NCBI GenBank assembly: GCA_026392035.1
Contig: JAPLCX010000097.1
Coordinates: forward strand, 1-64,000
Length of the DNA stretch: 64,000 bases
Direction: 5' to 3'
DNA from: Candidatus Auribacterota bacterium
GTDB taxonomy: Bacteria; Auribacterota; Tritonobacteria; UBA1439
Position 1 is the first letter of the stretch. The number at the start of each line of letters is the position of its first letter. A program made the position numbers and the translations under genes. A model generated the notes under the pieces. That model worked only from the letters and a program-made list of their open reading frames with translations. It was not told the DNA's origin and did not search any database. This document shows, piece by piece, positions 8,322-16,047 of this stretch.

Positions 8322-9677
8322 CTATACGCTTCTTGTTTTGAGCGAATAGCAGAACAGATTCCAAAGGTCTCTCAGCGAAAGCATGCGCAGTAATCGTAGC
8401 AGTTTTTTCGGGCGCATATATGTTCTGCGGTAGGCATGTTTGATCAGGTGGCGGAGATCAACATCGCTGACGCCTTTTACTGTGTGCGCAATACCGCCGT
8501 AGAAGAGACCCCCGTCCCGCAGAGGGAATTCACGAATTGCACCCTCGCCGGACAGTATATCATAGAGCACAGTGCCGGGAAAGGCAGTTACTCGTGAAAA
8601 TTGAGTCAGCTCAGTGTCGAGCCCCACTGCATAGTGTATGGTGTCCTCAATATGAATCCTTTGCTCCCAGGGGAATCCGAGCATGAAGAAGGAGTAGGTA
8701 GAGAGTCCTTCTTCCTTACACCAGCGCACCACCTGCTTCACCTTTTCTAGATCGAAACCTTTTTTAATCCTCTGCAAAGTCTCTACATTGCCGCTCTCAG
8801 GCGCCACCCCTACAATCCAGACCCCGGCGGCCTTGAGCTTCTTCACCGTGTCGCGGGTTATGCGATCCACCCGGATACCGTTGGTGAGCTGGAGGTGCAC
8901 CTTGATTTTTCTACGCAGTATCTCGTCACAAATTTCTTCGGTGCGCTGGATATCCATGGTGAAATTATCATCATAGATACAGATTTCCTTCACACCGAGA
9001 TCGCATACCTGCCATTCTATTTCATTGACCACATTCTGGACCGAGCGCGCCCGCCACCGATTCCCCATGGTTTTGAAACAATAAATGCACCCATAAGGAC
9101 AACCGCGCGAGGTAATCAGGCTTGAAATGGGCAGTGCTCTCTTCACTGGTGAGTAGTAACGGGTGATATCCACCTTGTCCAGCGCGGAGAAGGGAAGGCT
9201 GTCGAGATCCTTGATGAACTCCCTCGGCCCGGTACAGATAATCTCGCCTGACCTGTCTTTAAAGCAAAGGCCCTTCACCTCGGCCCATGGCGCGCCCGAT
9301 GCCAGTTCGTACATAATTTCTTCCCCTTCACCCACTGCGACTGCATCGATGCAGCTTTCCTGAATGAGCCTGCGGGGAATGGAGATAGAGAGCGGGCCTC
9401 CTGTAACGATCAATTTTTTAGGCCACGCATGTTTGACATTCCTGGCAATGTGAAGAGATTGTTCTACGTTGGATATGTTGATGCTCAATCCGATGATGTC
9501 TGCATCAGCGATATCGCGCTCACGCAGCTGTTCAATATGACAATCCGTTACAGTGGCGGGGATGCCTTTTGATTCAAGATAGGATGCGATGCCAAGGATG
9601 CCGATGGGAGGAAGGCGATTGATGAACAGGCGCGGATCCCGCGGCGCCTGGGCGATCAATAATATTCGGGAGGTCAT
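8322..9677 (-). CDS. B12-binding domain radical SAM protein
   Basis: The product has 451 aa. The N-terminal domain retains a D-x-H element (D45, H47) resembling the cobalamin-binding DxHxxG motif, which most paralogues here lack. The rSAM motif is C193/C197/C200 (RGCPYGCIYC), followed by YDDNFT, a PESGN segment in place of ESGS, and a C-terminal YMRP variant of the shared motif. Both flanking gaps within the reverse operon are short (25 and 34 bp). Class: uncharacterised B12-dependent rSAM enzyme, possibly a methylase. The N-terminal MTSRILLIAQ fits the usual family start. Confidence 0.92.
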   Translation of the reverse strand: MTSRILLIAQAPRDPRLFINRLPPIGILGIASYLESKGIPATVTDCHIEQLRERDIADADIIGLSINISNVEQSLHIARNVKHAWPKKLIVTGGPLSISIPRRLIQESCIDAVAVGEGEEIMYELASGAPWAEVKGLCFKDRSGEIICTGPREFIKDLDSLPFSALDKVDITRYYSPVKRALPISSLITSRGCPYGCIYCFKTMGNRWRARSVQNVVNEIEWQVCDLGVKEICIYDDNFTMDIQRTEEICDEILRRKIKVHLQLTNGIRVDRITRDTVKKLKAAGVWIVGVAPESGNVETLQRIKKGFDLEKVKQVVRWCKEEGLSTYSFFMLGFPWEQRIHIEDTIHYAVGLDTELTQFSRVTAFPGTVLYDILSGEGAIREFPLRDGGLFYGGIAHTVKGVSDVDLRHLIKHAYRRTYMRPKKLLRLLRMLSLRDLWNLFCYSLKTRSV

Positions 9678-9711
9678 AGTAAAAGTATTTTTTAGCCGGA
9701 GTCGGGCGCCT

Positions 9712-11211
9712 TTAGGCTGCCCTTCTCAGGATGAGCTTACTGAAGCCCGTTCGCGCAAAAGCGCCGATCATGTCCATTGCTGGAATTATCCTGTAATCAA
9801 ACGAGAAGAGTATCAATCTGAGCCACGTGACTGGCTCGATAATCGCAACGATAAAGGGGTAAAGGCATGTGGTCATGAGCGCCACCGCGGGGCGGTGACG
9901 GTGTGCGACAAGAAAAGCAATAAGCGATTTCGGCAGGAGTGGACACATCCTGATGATTTTATTGAGGAGAATGTGTTTGTATTTGAAGTAGTTTTTTGAG
10001 CAGGGGTTTTCAATGGGAAGATTATCGGCTACGGCGTGAGCGTAAATTTCAGTGCCCTGATAGAAAGTGAGCGAGTAGAGCTGAAATTGAAAAGGTCTGG
10101 GGATTTTTAAAATGAGATTGATGGTTTCAAGAATATCTTCTTCAGTCTCAAATGGATTATCCAATATGATATCGTACAGTGCGGCGATGGTGTATTTATT
10201 GGTGAGGTGGGCTGCGCGCAATAGCTTTTCATTAGGAACGGAGCGCAGATAGATATCCTTCTTGGTCCGTTCCGAACCGGACTGCAAGCCGATAAAAATC
10301 CACGAAAGACCGCTCGCCTTCAGCAGGCGGATCTTTTCTTCGGTAATGGTGTTGGGTGTGCCACAGCAGATGAATCTTGTGCGTATCTGTTCCTGATACT
10401 TCTCGGCAAAATCTTTAATCCAGTTGCTGCCATGTGCGAAAAAATCATCATCATGGATGATCACATACACGATGTCTGGATACAATTTGATGGCGCATGA
10501 GAGCTCTTCAATGACATTGTCCACTCTCCTCTCTCGCACGCGATGAACTCCATAGAGTTTGGCAAGGAAAGAATTGCAGCAATAGGAGCATGAAAACGGA
10601 CATCCCCTGATTGTTATCAGACTGTAAAATCTGCCTGAAAATCTGGAATATTTCTTGAAAAGATCGTTGTCCATCGGGACAATTCTATTGCGGTGCAGAA
10701 TAAAGCTTTTTTCAGGGTGATGCTCGGGAAAGGGAAATACGTCGAGGTCATTATTGAGCGGTCTCAATGCGTTGATTACAACCCTGCCTGATTCCCTGAA
10801 GGCCAGGTTTAAGACAGCGCGTGGGGAGCGCCGCGCGTCCAGCGCAGTTGCGAATTCCAGAAAGGAAACCTCTGATTCGCCGATAAAAACGTAGTCCGCA
10901 GAGTTCAGACATTCTTCCGGGGCTATAGAGGGGTGTATCCCCCCCCACACAATGCAGATTTGAGGAAACGCCTTCTTGATCTCGGAGGAAATGAGCTGTG
11001 CCTTATCATAAGAGTCGCTCATGAGGCTGATGCCCACTATCCCTGGCGTGAATAGCTGAACGAAATCCTTGATGACGGGGATAGCTTCCGCATTAAATGA
11101 AGGGAGGAAGAGGATGTGAGAATCCACTCCGTTCTTCCGCAGGTAGGAGTGAATATATTTCAGGCCGATCGTGTCTGTATTAGGCTGTAAAGAAATAAGC
11201 AGTATTTTCAT
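9712..11211 (-). CDS. B12-binding domain radical SAM protein, CxN clade
   Basis: The product has about 499 aa. The start at 11211 (MKILLISLQP) is chosen over an in-frame ATG 21 bp upstream because it matches family starts. The cluster motif is C204/C208/C211, and the last cysteine is followed by C-N (SYCCN), the signature of a four-member clade here (also 11988, 18933, 30747). That clade has a HDDDFF-type strand, a W-I-K-D-F helix and no FRP motif. The C-terminus (about residues 420-465) is strongly hydrophobic and could bind membrane, which would suit a lipid-linked substrate. It lies in the reverse operon between the methyltransferase gene and another rSAM gene. Confidence 0.91.
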   Translation of the reverse strand: MKILLISLQPNTDTIGLKYIHSYLRKNGVDSHILFLPSFNAEAIPVIKDFVQLFTPGIVGISLMSDSYDKAQLISSEIKKAFPQICIVWGGIHPSIAPEECLNSADYVFIGESEVSFLEFATALDARRSPRAVLNLAFRESGRVVINALRPLNNDLDVFPFPEHHPEKSFILHRNRIVPMDNDLFKKYSRFSGRFYSLITIRGCPFSCSYCCNSFLAKLYGVHRVRERRVDNVIEELSCAIKLYPDIVYVIIHDDDFFAHGSNWIKDFAEKYQEQIRTRFICCGTPNTITEEKIRLLKASGLSWIFIGLQSGSERTKKDIYLRSVPNEKLLRAAHLTNKYTIAALYDIILDNPFETEEDILETINLILKIPRPFQFQLYSLTFYQGTEIYAHAVADNLPIENPCSKNYFKYKHILLNKIIRMCPLLPKSLIAFLVAHRHRPAVALMTTCLYPFIVAIIEPVTWLRLILFSFDYRIIPAMDMIGAFARTGFSKLILRRAA

Positions 11212-11259
11212 AAAAGTATGGTATGCGGGCACCGGGAGCCCCGTTGCCCTGCCACGCTA

Positions 11260-11991
11260 TTATGTCGCAGACACTGAAGTCGTTCTATCGACAGGCGGAG
11301 CATTGATCCCTTCCTTCCGACATACGTAGAGAATATGCGGATGCAGATAACCATTATCTATTCTCTCGACGTGGACATGTAAATGTAAAGCGCTGAATAT
11401 CTTGGCAAACTCTTCCTGGCTCCGGAACTGCACTCTCTGTCCGTTGGTAATGCCCAGAATCTTTACGGCAAGCACCTCCTGAGCATACGCCCAGGCATAT
11501 TTCCAGCGTGGCGATGTATCAGTGGTTTTGACGAGCAAAAGCCCGCCGGGTTTTAAATTCGTATAACAAGCCCCAATGATCCTATCCTGGTCTCCCGGAC
11601 TGAAAAGATAGAGCACGTCAATAAGGAGAATGGCCTCGGCGGGCAATAGGGCGAAATTCAATATATCTACATGTCTGAATTCGACGTTGTGGATATTTCG
11701 AGCGGCCTGGCGCGCGATGGATATTTTATCCTCGGATATGTCGCACCCTATTACCGTGCGCCTCGCCGAGGTGAGAGCCAGATAGAGCGAGAAGAGACCG
11801 TGGCCGCAGCCGAGGTCATAGATTGATCCAGCCGCCGGGACAAGGGGCTCAATACGGTCAAACGGGCATGTGAGATAGCGGATCTTATTGTGGAGCCTCG
11901 CTGCGAGGGGCAGACCGTGGTAGTGGAGAAGAATTTCAGGCATCCTGTGCGACGACCGCGTGCTCATGATATGTTCCATTCCAAGACTCAA
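11260..11991 (-). CDS. Class I SAM-dependent methyltransferase
   Basis: The product has 243 aa with a Rossmann methyltransferase core: motif I DLGCGHG near residue 60, an acidic GCDIS at the end of strand 2, and LLIDVLY and NLKPGGLLLV as later motifs. The substrate is unknown; position among rSAM and glycosyltransferase genes suggests O- or N-methylation of a sugar or small molecule. The ATG overlaps the stop of the upstream rSAM gene by 4 bp (ATGA), which supports this start over the later methionines at residues 5 and 9. The C-terminal 20 residues look unstructured. Confidence 0.9.
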   Translation of the reverse strand: MSLGMEHIMSTRSSHRMPEILLHYHGLPLAARLHNKIRYLTCPFDRIEPLVPAAGSIYDLGCGHGLFSLYLALTSARRTVIGCDISEDKISIARQAARNIHNVEFRHVDILNFALLPAEAILLIDVLYLFSPGDQDRIIGACYTNLKPGGLLLVKTTDTSPRWKYAWAYAQEVLAVKILGITNGQRVQFRSQEEFAKIFSALHLHVHVERIDNGYLHPHILYVCRKEGINAPPVDRTTSVSAT

Positions 11992-13421
11992 CCGGCTTTA
12001 CTTGTGAAAACTCTCCATGATAGCTGCAGGTATTCCCTGAACGATATCTTGTAATAAAAGATCTTGTATCTCAGGCAGTATGCTTTATGCAATCGCCTCG
12101 CCTGGTTGTAAATCCAACTAAAGGGTAATCTTATCAAGATGAGAGACATCCTGTACAGCCATGGGAACGCGACTATAAGTGAAAAGAGCTTTTGCAGGTT
12201 TTCTATTTTTCTTTTATCGGGTAGTTTGAGCGGCGAATGCACATGATAGGTTTCTGCGAATTGGGTTGTTGTCGGGGACAGGAGCCCCATCTTTATAGAG
12301 GTGTCATATATCTCCGTCCCCGGATAGGGAGAGAGCAGTGAAACCCATGCGTAATCGGGGCGACAACGGATATTCAGATTCAATGTTTCGAGGCACTCCT
12401 TGAGGCTTTCGCCGGGAATCCCGAGCATGTTCTGGATAATGAAATTGATCCTGTATTTTCGCAGCCTCTGTGCGAGTGTGAGCAAAGTTTCTTTGGAGAT
12501 AGGGCGTCGAAGAACATTATTGCGGACGTAGTCATTGCCCGCCTCCGCAGCCCATGCAATGCTGAAACAGCCGGCATCTTTCAGGTATGCGATTTCTTCC
12601 TCGGCAACCTGGTCCGGACGGATATTGCAGTTGAAGGGCAGACCGATCTGCTTCTTGAATTTAAGACTGAATTCCTTGAGCCATTCTTTGCTGAAGACAA
12701 GAGAGGAGTCATGGAACAGCACAAATTCGAGAGGATACCGCTCCTTGACCTGTGCAATCTCATTCACGACATTGTCGGGGCTCCTGAATCGGATGACCTT
12801 GCCTTTCCCCTGGTAGATCCTGTTATAGAGATGATTGAAGCAGTAGGAGCATCTGTGCATGCATCCGCGGGAAGCGATGAACGTTTTCATCTTTGAGGAG
12901 CGCGCCGTGGGATATGAGTAAAAGAGCTCCCGATCCGGGAAGGGTATGCTGTCCAGGTCTTCGATGAGAGGCCTCACATCATTGCGGTAGATCGTCTTAT
13001 CCCGCTTGATATGGAAATTTCTGACAGTGGTGATATCGTCGCCTCTCTGGAGTTTGTCGGCGAGCTCGACAAACGCCTCCTCTCCCTCTCCGACGCATAT
13101 GGCATCAACGCCTTCCTCATCAATCATAGCTGGGAAAAATGTGGGATGGGGGCCGCCGAAGACGGAGAAGACGCGGTGGGCGTTTTTAATTTCCCGGTTG
13201 ATTCTCAGGAAAAGCTCGTGCGCTCCGGTGGTGATGCTGTAGGCGATGATATCGGGGCTTGCTCCGGCGAGGTGCCTTTTTATCTCTCTATCGGTTGCAC
13301 CACAGATATCCACGCGGTGCCCCGCTTGTGAGAGGGGCGTCGATAAGTACATGATCCCCAGCGGTTCAAAGCCGCCCACGGAATAGTTCCGCGCTGCATC
13401 TGATATGAAGAGGACGTTCAT
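11988..13421 (-). CDS. B12-binding domain radical SAM protein, CxN clade
   Basis: The product has 477 aa. The B12-binding domain contains FGGPHPTFFP, and the rSAM motif is C187/C191/C194 followed by F-N (SYCFN). It resembles the gene at 18933-20442 along its whole length, including YSxxTG, GGPHPTFFP and YRI/LYxGKGx after the cluster. The C-terminal 70 residues are basic and hydrophobic, without the FRP motif. Start and stop both overlap the neighbouring genes by 4 bp, so it is translationally coupled to an FRP-clade rSAM upstream and a methyltransferase downstream. The product could act on the same intermediate as those two enzymes. The reaction is unknown. Confidence 0.92.
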   Translation of the reverse strand: MNVLFISDAARNYSVGGFEPLGIMYLSTPLSQAGHRVDICGATDREIKRHLAGASPDIIAYSITTGAHELFLRINREIKNAHRVFSVFGGPHPTFFPAMIDEEGVDAICVGEGEEAFVELADKLQRGDDITTVRNFHIKRDKTIYRNDVRPLIEDLDSIPFPDRELFYSYPTARSSKMKTFIASRGCMHRCSYCFNHLYNRIYQGKGKVIRFRSPDNVVNEIAQVKERYPLEFVLFHDSSLVFSKEWLKEFSLKFKKQIGLPFNCNIRPDQVAEEEIAYLKDAGCFSIAWAAEAGNDYVRNNVLRRPISKETLLTLAQRLRKYRINFIIQNMLGIPGESLKECLETLNLNIRCRPDYAWVSLLSPYPGTEIYDTSIKMGLLSPTTTQFAETYHVHSPLKLPDKRKIENLQKLFSLIVAFPWLYRMSLILIRLPFSWIYNQARRLHKAYCLRYKIFYYKISFREYLQLSWRVFTSKAG

Positions 13422-14848
13422 GGGCGCCTCGAACTCGTAAAAGAATAGCGAAGCATTCTCAAGCCCGCCGTGGCGTAGGTGATCATCATGGGGACGGATT
13501 TGAGTTTCTTAAAAACCCTGATGGTGTGGATCGGGCGCAGGAGGAGCTTCCTATTTGCCCATTTCTCGAGGCGGGCGACCTCTCCAGCAGAAAGGTACAG
13601 TGTCCCCATAGAAGGGGTGGAATAATCTCCTCTCACGGCAGATCTCTTGTCTATGAGCCTGTTCTCAACAGCGATCTTATGGAGCTCTGAGCCGGGGAAC
13701 GGACAGGCAATGCTGAAGTTGGATATGTCCCCATCGAGCTCCTTCGCAAATGCAACGGTCTGACGCACTGTCTCCCTCGTCTCCCATGGCAGGCCGATCA
13801 TGAAAAAGAGGTAGGTGAGAATCTCCTTCTCTTTGCACAGCCTGACGGCCTCGCGGCACTGATCGAGCGTGATACCTTTCTTCATCATATCGAGAATCGC
13901 CTGGCTGCCGGACTCAATGCCGAATCCGATGGCGAAACAACCTGCCCTTTTCATCCAGTCGAGCCTCTCGTCGTCGATCGTGTCCACACGGCTGTTCGTC
14001 GCCCAGCGGATCCGGAGATTCTTCTCGATGATTCTCCGGCACACCTCGACGACCCAAGGCTTCTTGAGTGTGAAGGTGTCCGCCCTGAACCAGAAATCCC
14101 GTATGTCGTATTTACTGACACACTGCTCGATCTCGTCAACGAGCGACGCCGGGCTGCGAAAAACAACGTTTCTCCCGTAGAGGTTGGGCACGAGGCAGAA
14201 TATACACTCGAAGGGGCATCCCTTACTGGTAAGGATGAGTCCCATTCTCTTTCGGGTATCGGGCATGAGGTAGAGATTATTCTTGAGCAGGTGCCGCGCA
14301 GGGAAAGGAAGCTCGTCGAGGTTCTCCAGACCGGGTCGATCGGGGTTGACGATGATCTGCTGGCCTTTGCGGTAGGTGATCCCATTGACCTGGCTTAGGT
14401 CTCGGCCCGGGGCTATTTCTGTGATTATGAACTCCGGTTCTCCACGGATAAGTATATCTATCTCTGGGTGGCGGGCCATTTCTATCTTGCCCTTGTCCGC
14501 TGAGATGACGCCCTTTGCAATGGTCATTATGCGGGGGTCAGTACATTTGGCAATTGCAAAGGCCCGGCAGTCTTTATCGAATGTAGGGGCGACCGTGCTC
14601 GCGATGAGCAGGTCGGGAGCTAATTGTTTCAAATCCCGCTCAAATTCGCTCCAGCCCTTTTTCTCTGCAGGGTAGTCTTTGATTGTGCACTCCACGCCGG
14701 CCCGCTCAAGCGCCGCCGCCATGTACGCGAGGTCCATGGGGGGGCGGATCATAAAGACCGCCTCGCTCTCGATCGGCGCCTGGCAGCGATCAAAACGATC
14801 ATAGAGGCCGGTCGGTGGGTATATCAACAATGCCCGTTTGATATTCAT
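13418..14848 (-). CDS. B12-binding domain radical SAM protein
   Basis: The product has 476 aa and is the first gene of the eight-gene reverse operon. The start at 14848 (MNIKRALLIYPP) is chosen because an extended -10 promoter (complement of 14880-14888) predicts transcription from about 14873. That excludes the longer reading frame beginning at 14902. The rSAM motif is C211/C215/C218 (KGCPFECIFC), with a FRADTFTL strand, GIESGSQ and an LLRP version of the C-terminal motif. The B12-binding half has the phrase AKGVIS where paralogues have a GGPH element, so cobalamin contacts may differ. The stop overlaps the next gene by 4 bp. Confidence 0.92.
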   Translation of the reverse strand: MNIKRALLIYPPTGLYDRFDRCQAPIESEAVFMIRPPMDLAYMAAALERAGVECTIKDYPAEKKGWSEFERDLKQLAPDLLIASTVAPTFDKDCRAFAIAKCTDPRIMTIAKGVISADKGKIEMARHPEIDILIRGEPEFIITEIAPGRDLSQVNGITYRKGQQIIVNPDRPGLENLDELPFPARHLLKNNLYLMPDTRKRMGLILTSKGCPFECIFCLVPNLYGRNVVFRSPASLVDEIEQCVSKYDIRDFWFRADTFTLKKPWVVEVCRRIIEKNLRIRWATNSRVDTIDDERLDWMKRAGCFAIGFGIESGSQAILDMMKKGITLDQCREAVRLCKEKEILTYLFFMIGLPWETRETVRQTVAFAKELDGDISNFSIACPFPGSELHKIAVENRLIDKRSAVRGDYSTPSMGTLYLSAGEVARLEKWANRKLLLRPIHTIRVFKKLKSVPMMITYATAGLRMLRYSFTSSRRP

Positions 14849-14879
14849 ATGGTCAGGAGAATTATGTAATTCATGTATA

Positions 14880-14888
14880 ATTCTAGCA
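14880..14888 (-). promoter_or_regulatory. Extended -10 promoter of the reverse operon
   Basis: Read on the minus strand: TGC followed by TAGAAT, a TGn extended -10 with a 5/6 hexamer. Predicted transcription starts near 14873, 25 nt before the start codon at 14848. No good -35 is seen, as expected for extended -10 promoters. Confidence 0.5.
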
Positions 14889-14938
14889 TATCTCCCATGC
14901 ATTCGCGATTGGTACCAATCGCCGCCACGCTTTATCCC

Positions 14939-15075
14939 GAAATGGCGGATAACAGATTGAAACGTTCACCTGATGGGTGAAATGTAATCAGAAGTACTTC
15001 TCCCTGTACGGGCTTGATTTATCAAGCCCGTAACGCGGGTCGGATGAATCCGCCCCCTACATTATCCGCCATTTC
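14939..15075. mobile_element. MITE-like element, copy 1 (137 bp)
   Basis: A 137-bp segment bounded by perfect 14-bp terminal inverted repeats, GAAATGGCGGATAA and its complement. Inside are a GGGCTTGAT/ATCAAGCCC hairpin (9-bp stem) and a second imperfect hairpin. A copy of identical length lies at 30416-30552, and the left end recurs at 51615-51629. It has no coding capacity. It sits between the divergent promoters of the reverse operon and the 15137 gene. No target duplication is visible. Confidence 0.8.
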
Positions 15076-15104
15076 TGGTTTATTGCGTATACTGCTGCTC
15101 TGTG

Positions 15105-15113
15105 TGATATACT
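15105..15113 (+). promoter_or_regulatory. Extended -10 promoter for the GT2/amidotransferase operon
   Basis: TGA followed by TATACT (15108-15113). A weak TTGCGT at 15083-15088 is spaced 19 bp away. The predicted start is about 15120, 17 nt before the ATG at 15137. It lies 30 bp beyond the MITE-like element, so the element may have displaced older upstream sequences. Confidence 0.5.
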
Positions 15114-15136
15114 TGTACCATGGGGTTCAAGCCCGC

Positions 15137-15985
15137 ATGAATGCCTCCATAATAGTTCCGGCATATAACGAAGAGGGGACGATCGGCAGGACTGTTGCCG
15201 AGCTTAAGAAGCTCGGTCAGGACTACCAGATCCTCGTCGTGGATGATGGCTCGCGCGACAGCACCTCCGCGCGGGCGCGCGAAGCCGGCGCGGACGTGTT
15301 AAAGCATCCCTACAATAAGGGATATGGCGCCGCACTCAAGACCGGGATTATAGAGGCCGCACACGATGTCATCGTAACATTCGATGCGGACGCCCAGTAT
15401 GAGACTCGCGATGTGCCGCGGCTGCTCGATCAAATTTCAATCTATGACATGGTCGTGGCGGACAGGAGCGGAAGCAGGGCCGCCAGCATCCGCCGCATGC
15501 CGGGCAAATGGATCCTCGCCGTGGTCGCCAATTATCTCATAGGTCACCGGATCCCCGATCTCAATAGCGGCTTCCGATGCTTCCACAGGGAGAATGTCAG
15601 GAGATTCTTCCAGATACTCCCCAACGGCTTTTCATTCTCCACGACGATAACACTCGCATATTTCAAGGAAGGGCTGAGTGTCGGTTATATCCCGTGCGGC
15701 GTGAAGGCGAGAGATTCGGGAAGGAGCGAGGTCAGGTATCTGCGCGATGGCGCCCAGACACTTTTACTCATTGCCCGCATCACGGCGCTCTTCAACCCGT
15801 TGAAGATTTTCGCCCCTGTCGGAGGTCTCCTGATTGCCGTGGGCATCATCTACGGGCTGTGTTCGATTTTTACTATTGCGCATATTGCGAGTGGGGCAGT
15901 GCTGTCCACCCTTGCCGGCATTATCGTGCTACTCTTTGGAATCCTCGCTGACCAGATTGCGTGTATACGGCGCCAGATCAAGTAG
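15137..15985 (+). CDS. GT2 glycosyltransferase with two C-terminal membrane helices
   Basis: The product has 282 aa. The start at 15137 (MNASIIVPAYNEE) is chosen because the longer frame begins inside the MITE-like repeat and upstream of the promoter. GT-A features are VVDDGSRD near residue 35 and DADAQYE (DXD) near residue 82, then PDLNSGFRCF, a signature of the dolichyl-phosphate glucose/GtrB-like group. Two hydrophobic helices at about 215-240 and 250-270 anchor it in the membrane, as in polyprenyl-phosphate sugar synthases. It is paralogous to 60979-61812. The downstream neighbour, 62 bp on, is the amidotransferase fusion, suggesting the pair makes and attaches an amino sugar. Confidence 0.92.
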   Translation: MNASIIVPAYNEEGTIGRTVAELKKLGQDYQILVVDDGSRDSTSARAREAGADVLKHPYNKGYGAALKTGIIEAAHDVIVTFDADAQYETRDVPRLLDQISIYDMVVADRSGSRAASIRRMPGKWILAVVANYLIGHRIPDLNSGFRCFHRENVRRFFQILPNGFSFSTTITLAYFKEGLSVGYIPCGVKARDSGRSEVRYLRDGAQTLLLIARITALFNPLKIFAPVGGLLIAVGIIYGLCSIFTIAHIASGAVLSTLAGIIVLLFGILADQIACIRRQIK

Positions 15986-16047
15986 CAGCCCCTCATCTAT
16001 TGAACATACTGATCATGGGAACCATCCCGTTTCTATGAGAGGAACGC

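Noticed and set aside
14939-15075. Palindromic repeats as a CRISPR array
   Set aside because: Copies are 15 kb apart with no regular spacers and no cas genes.
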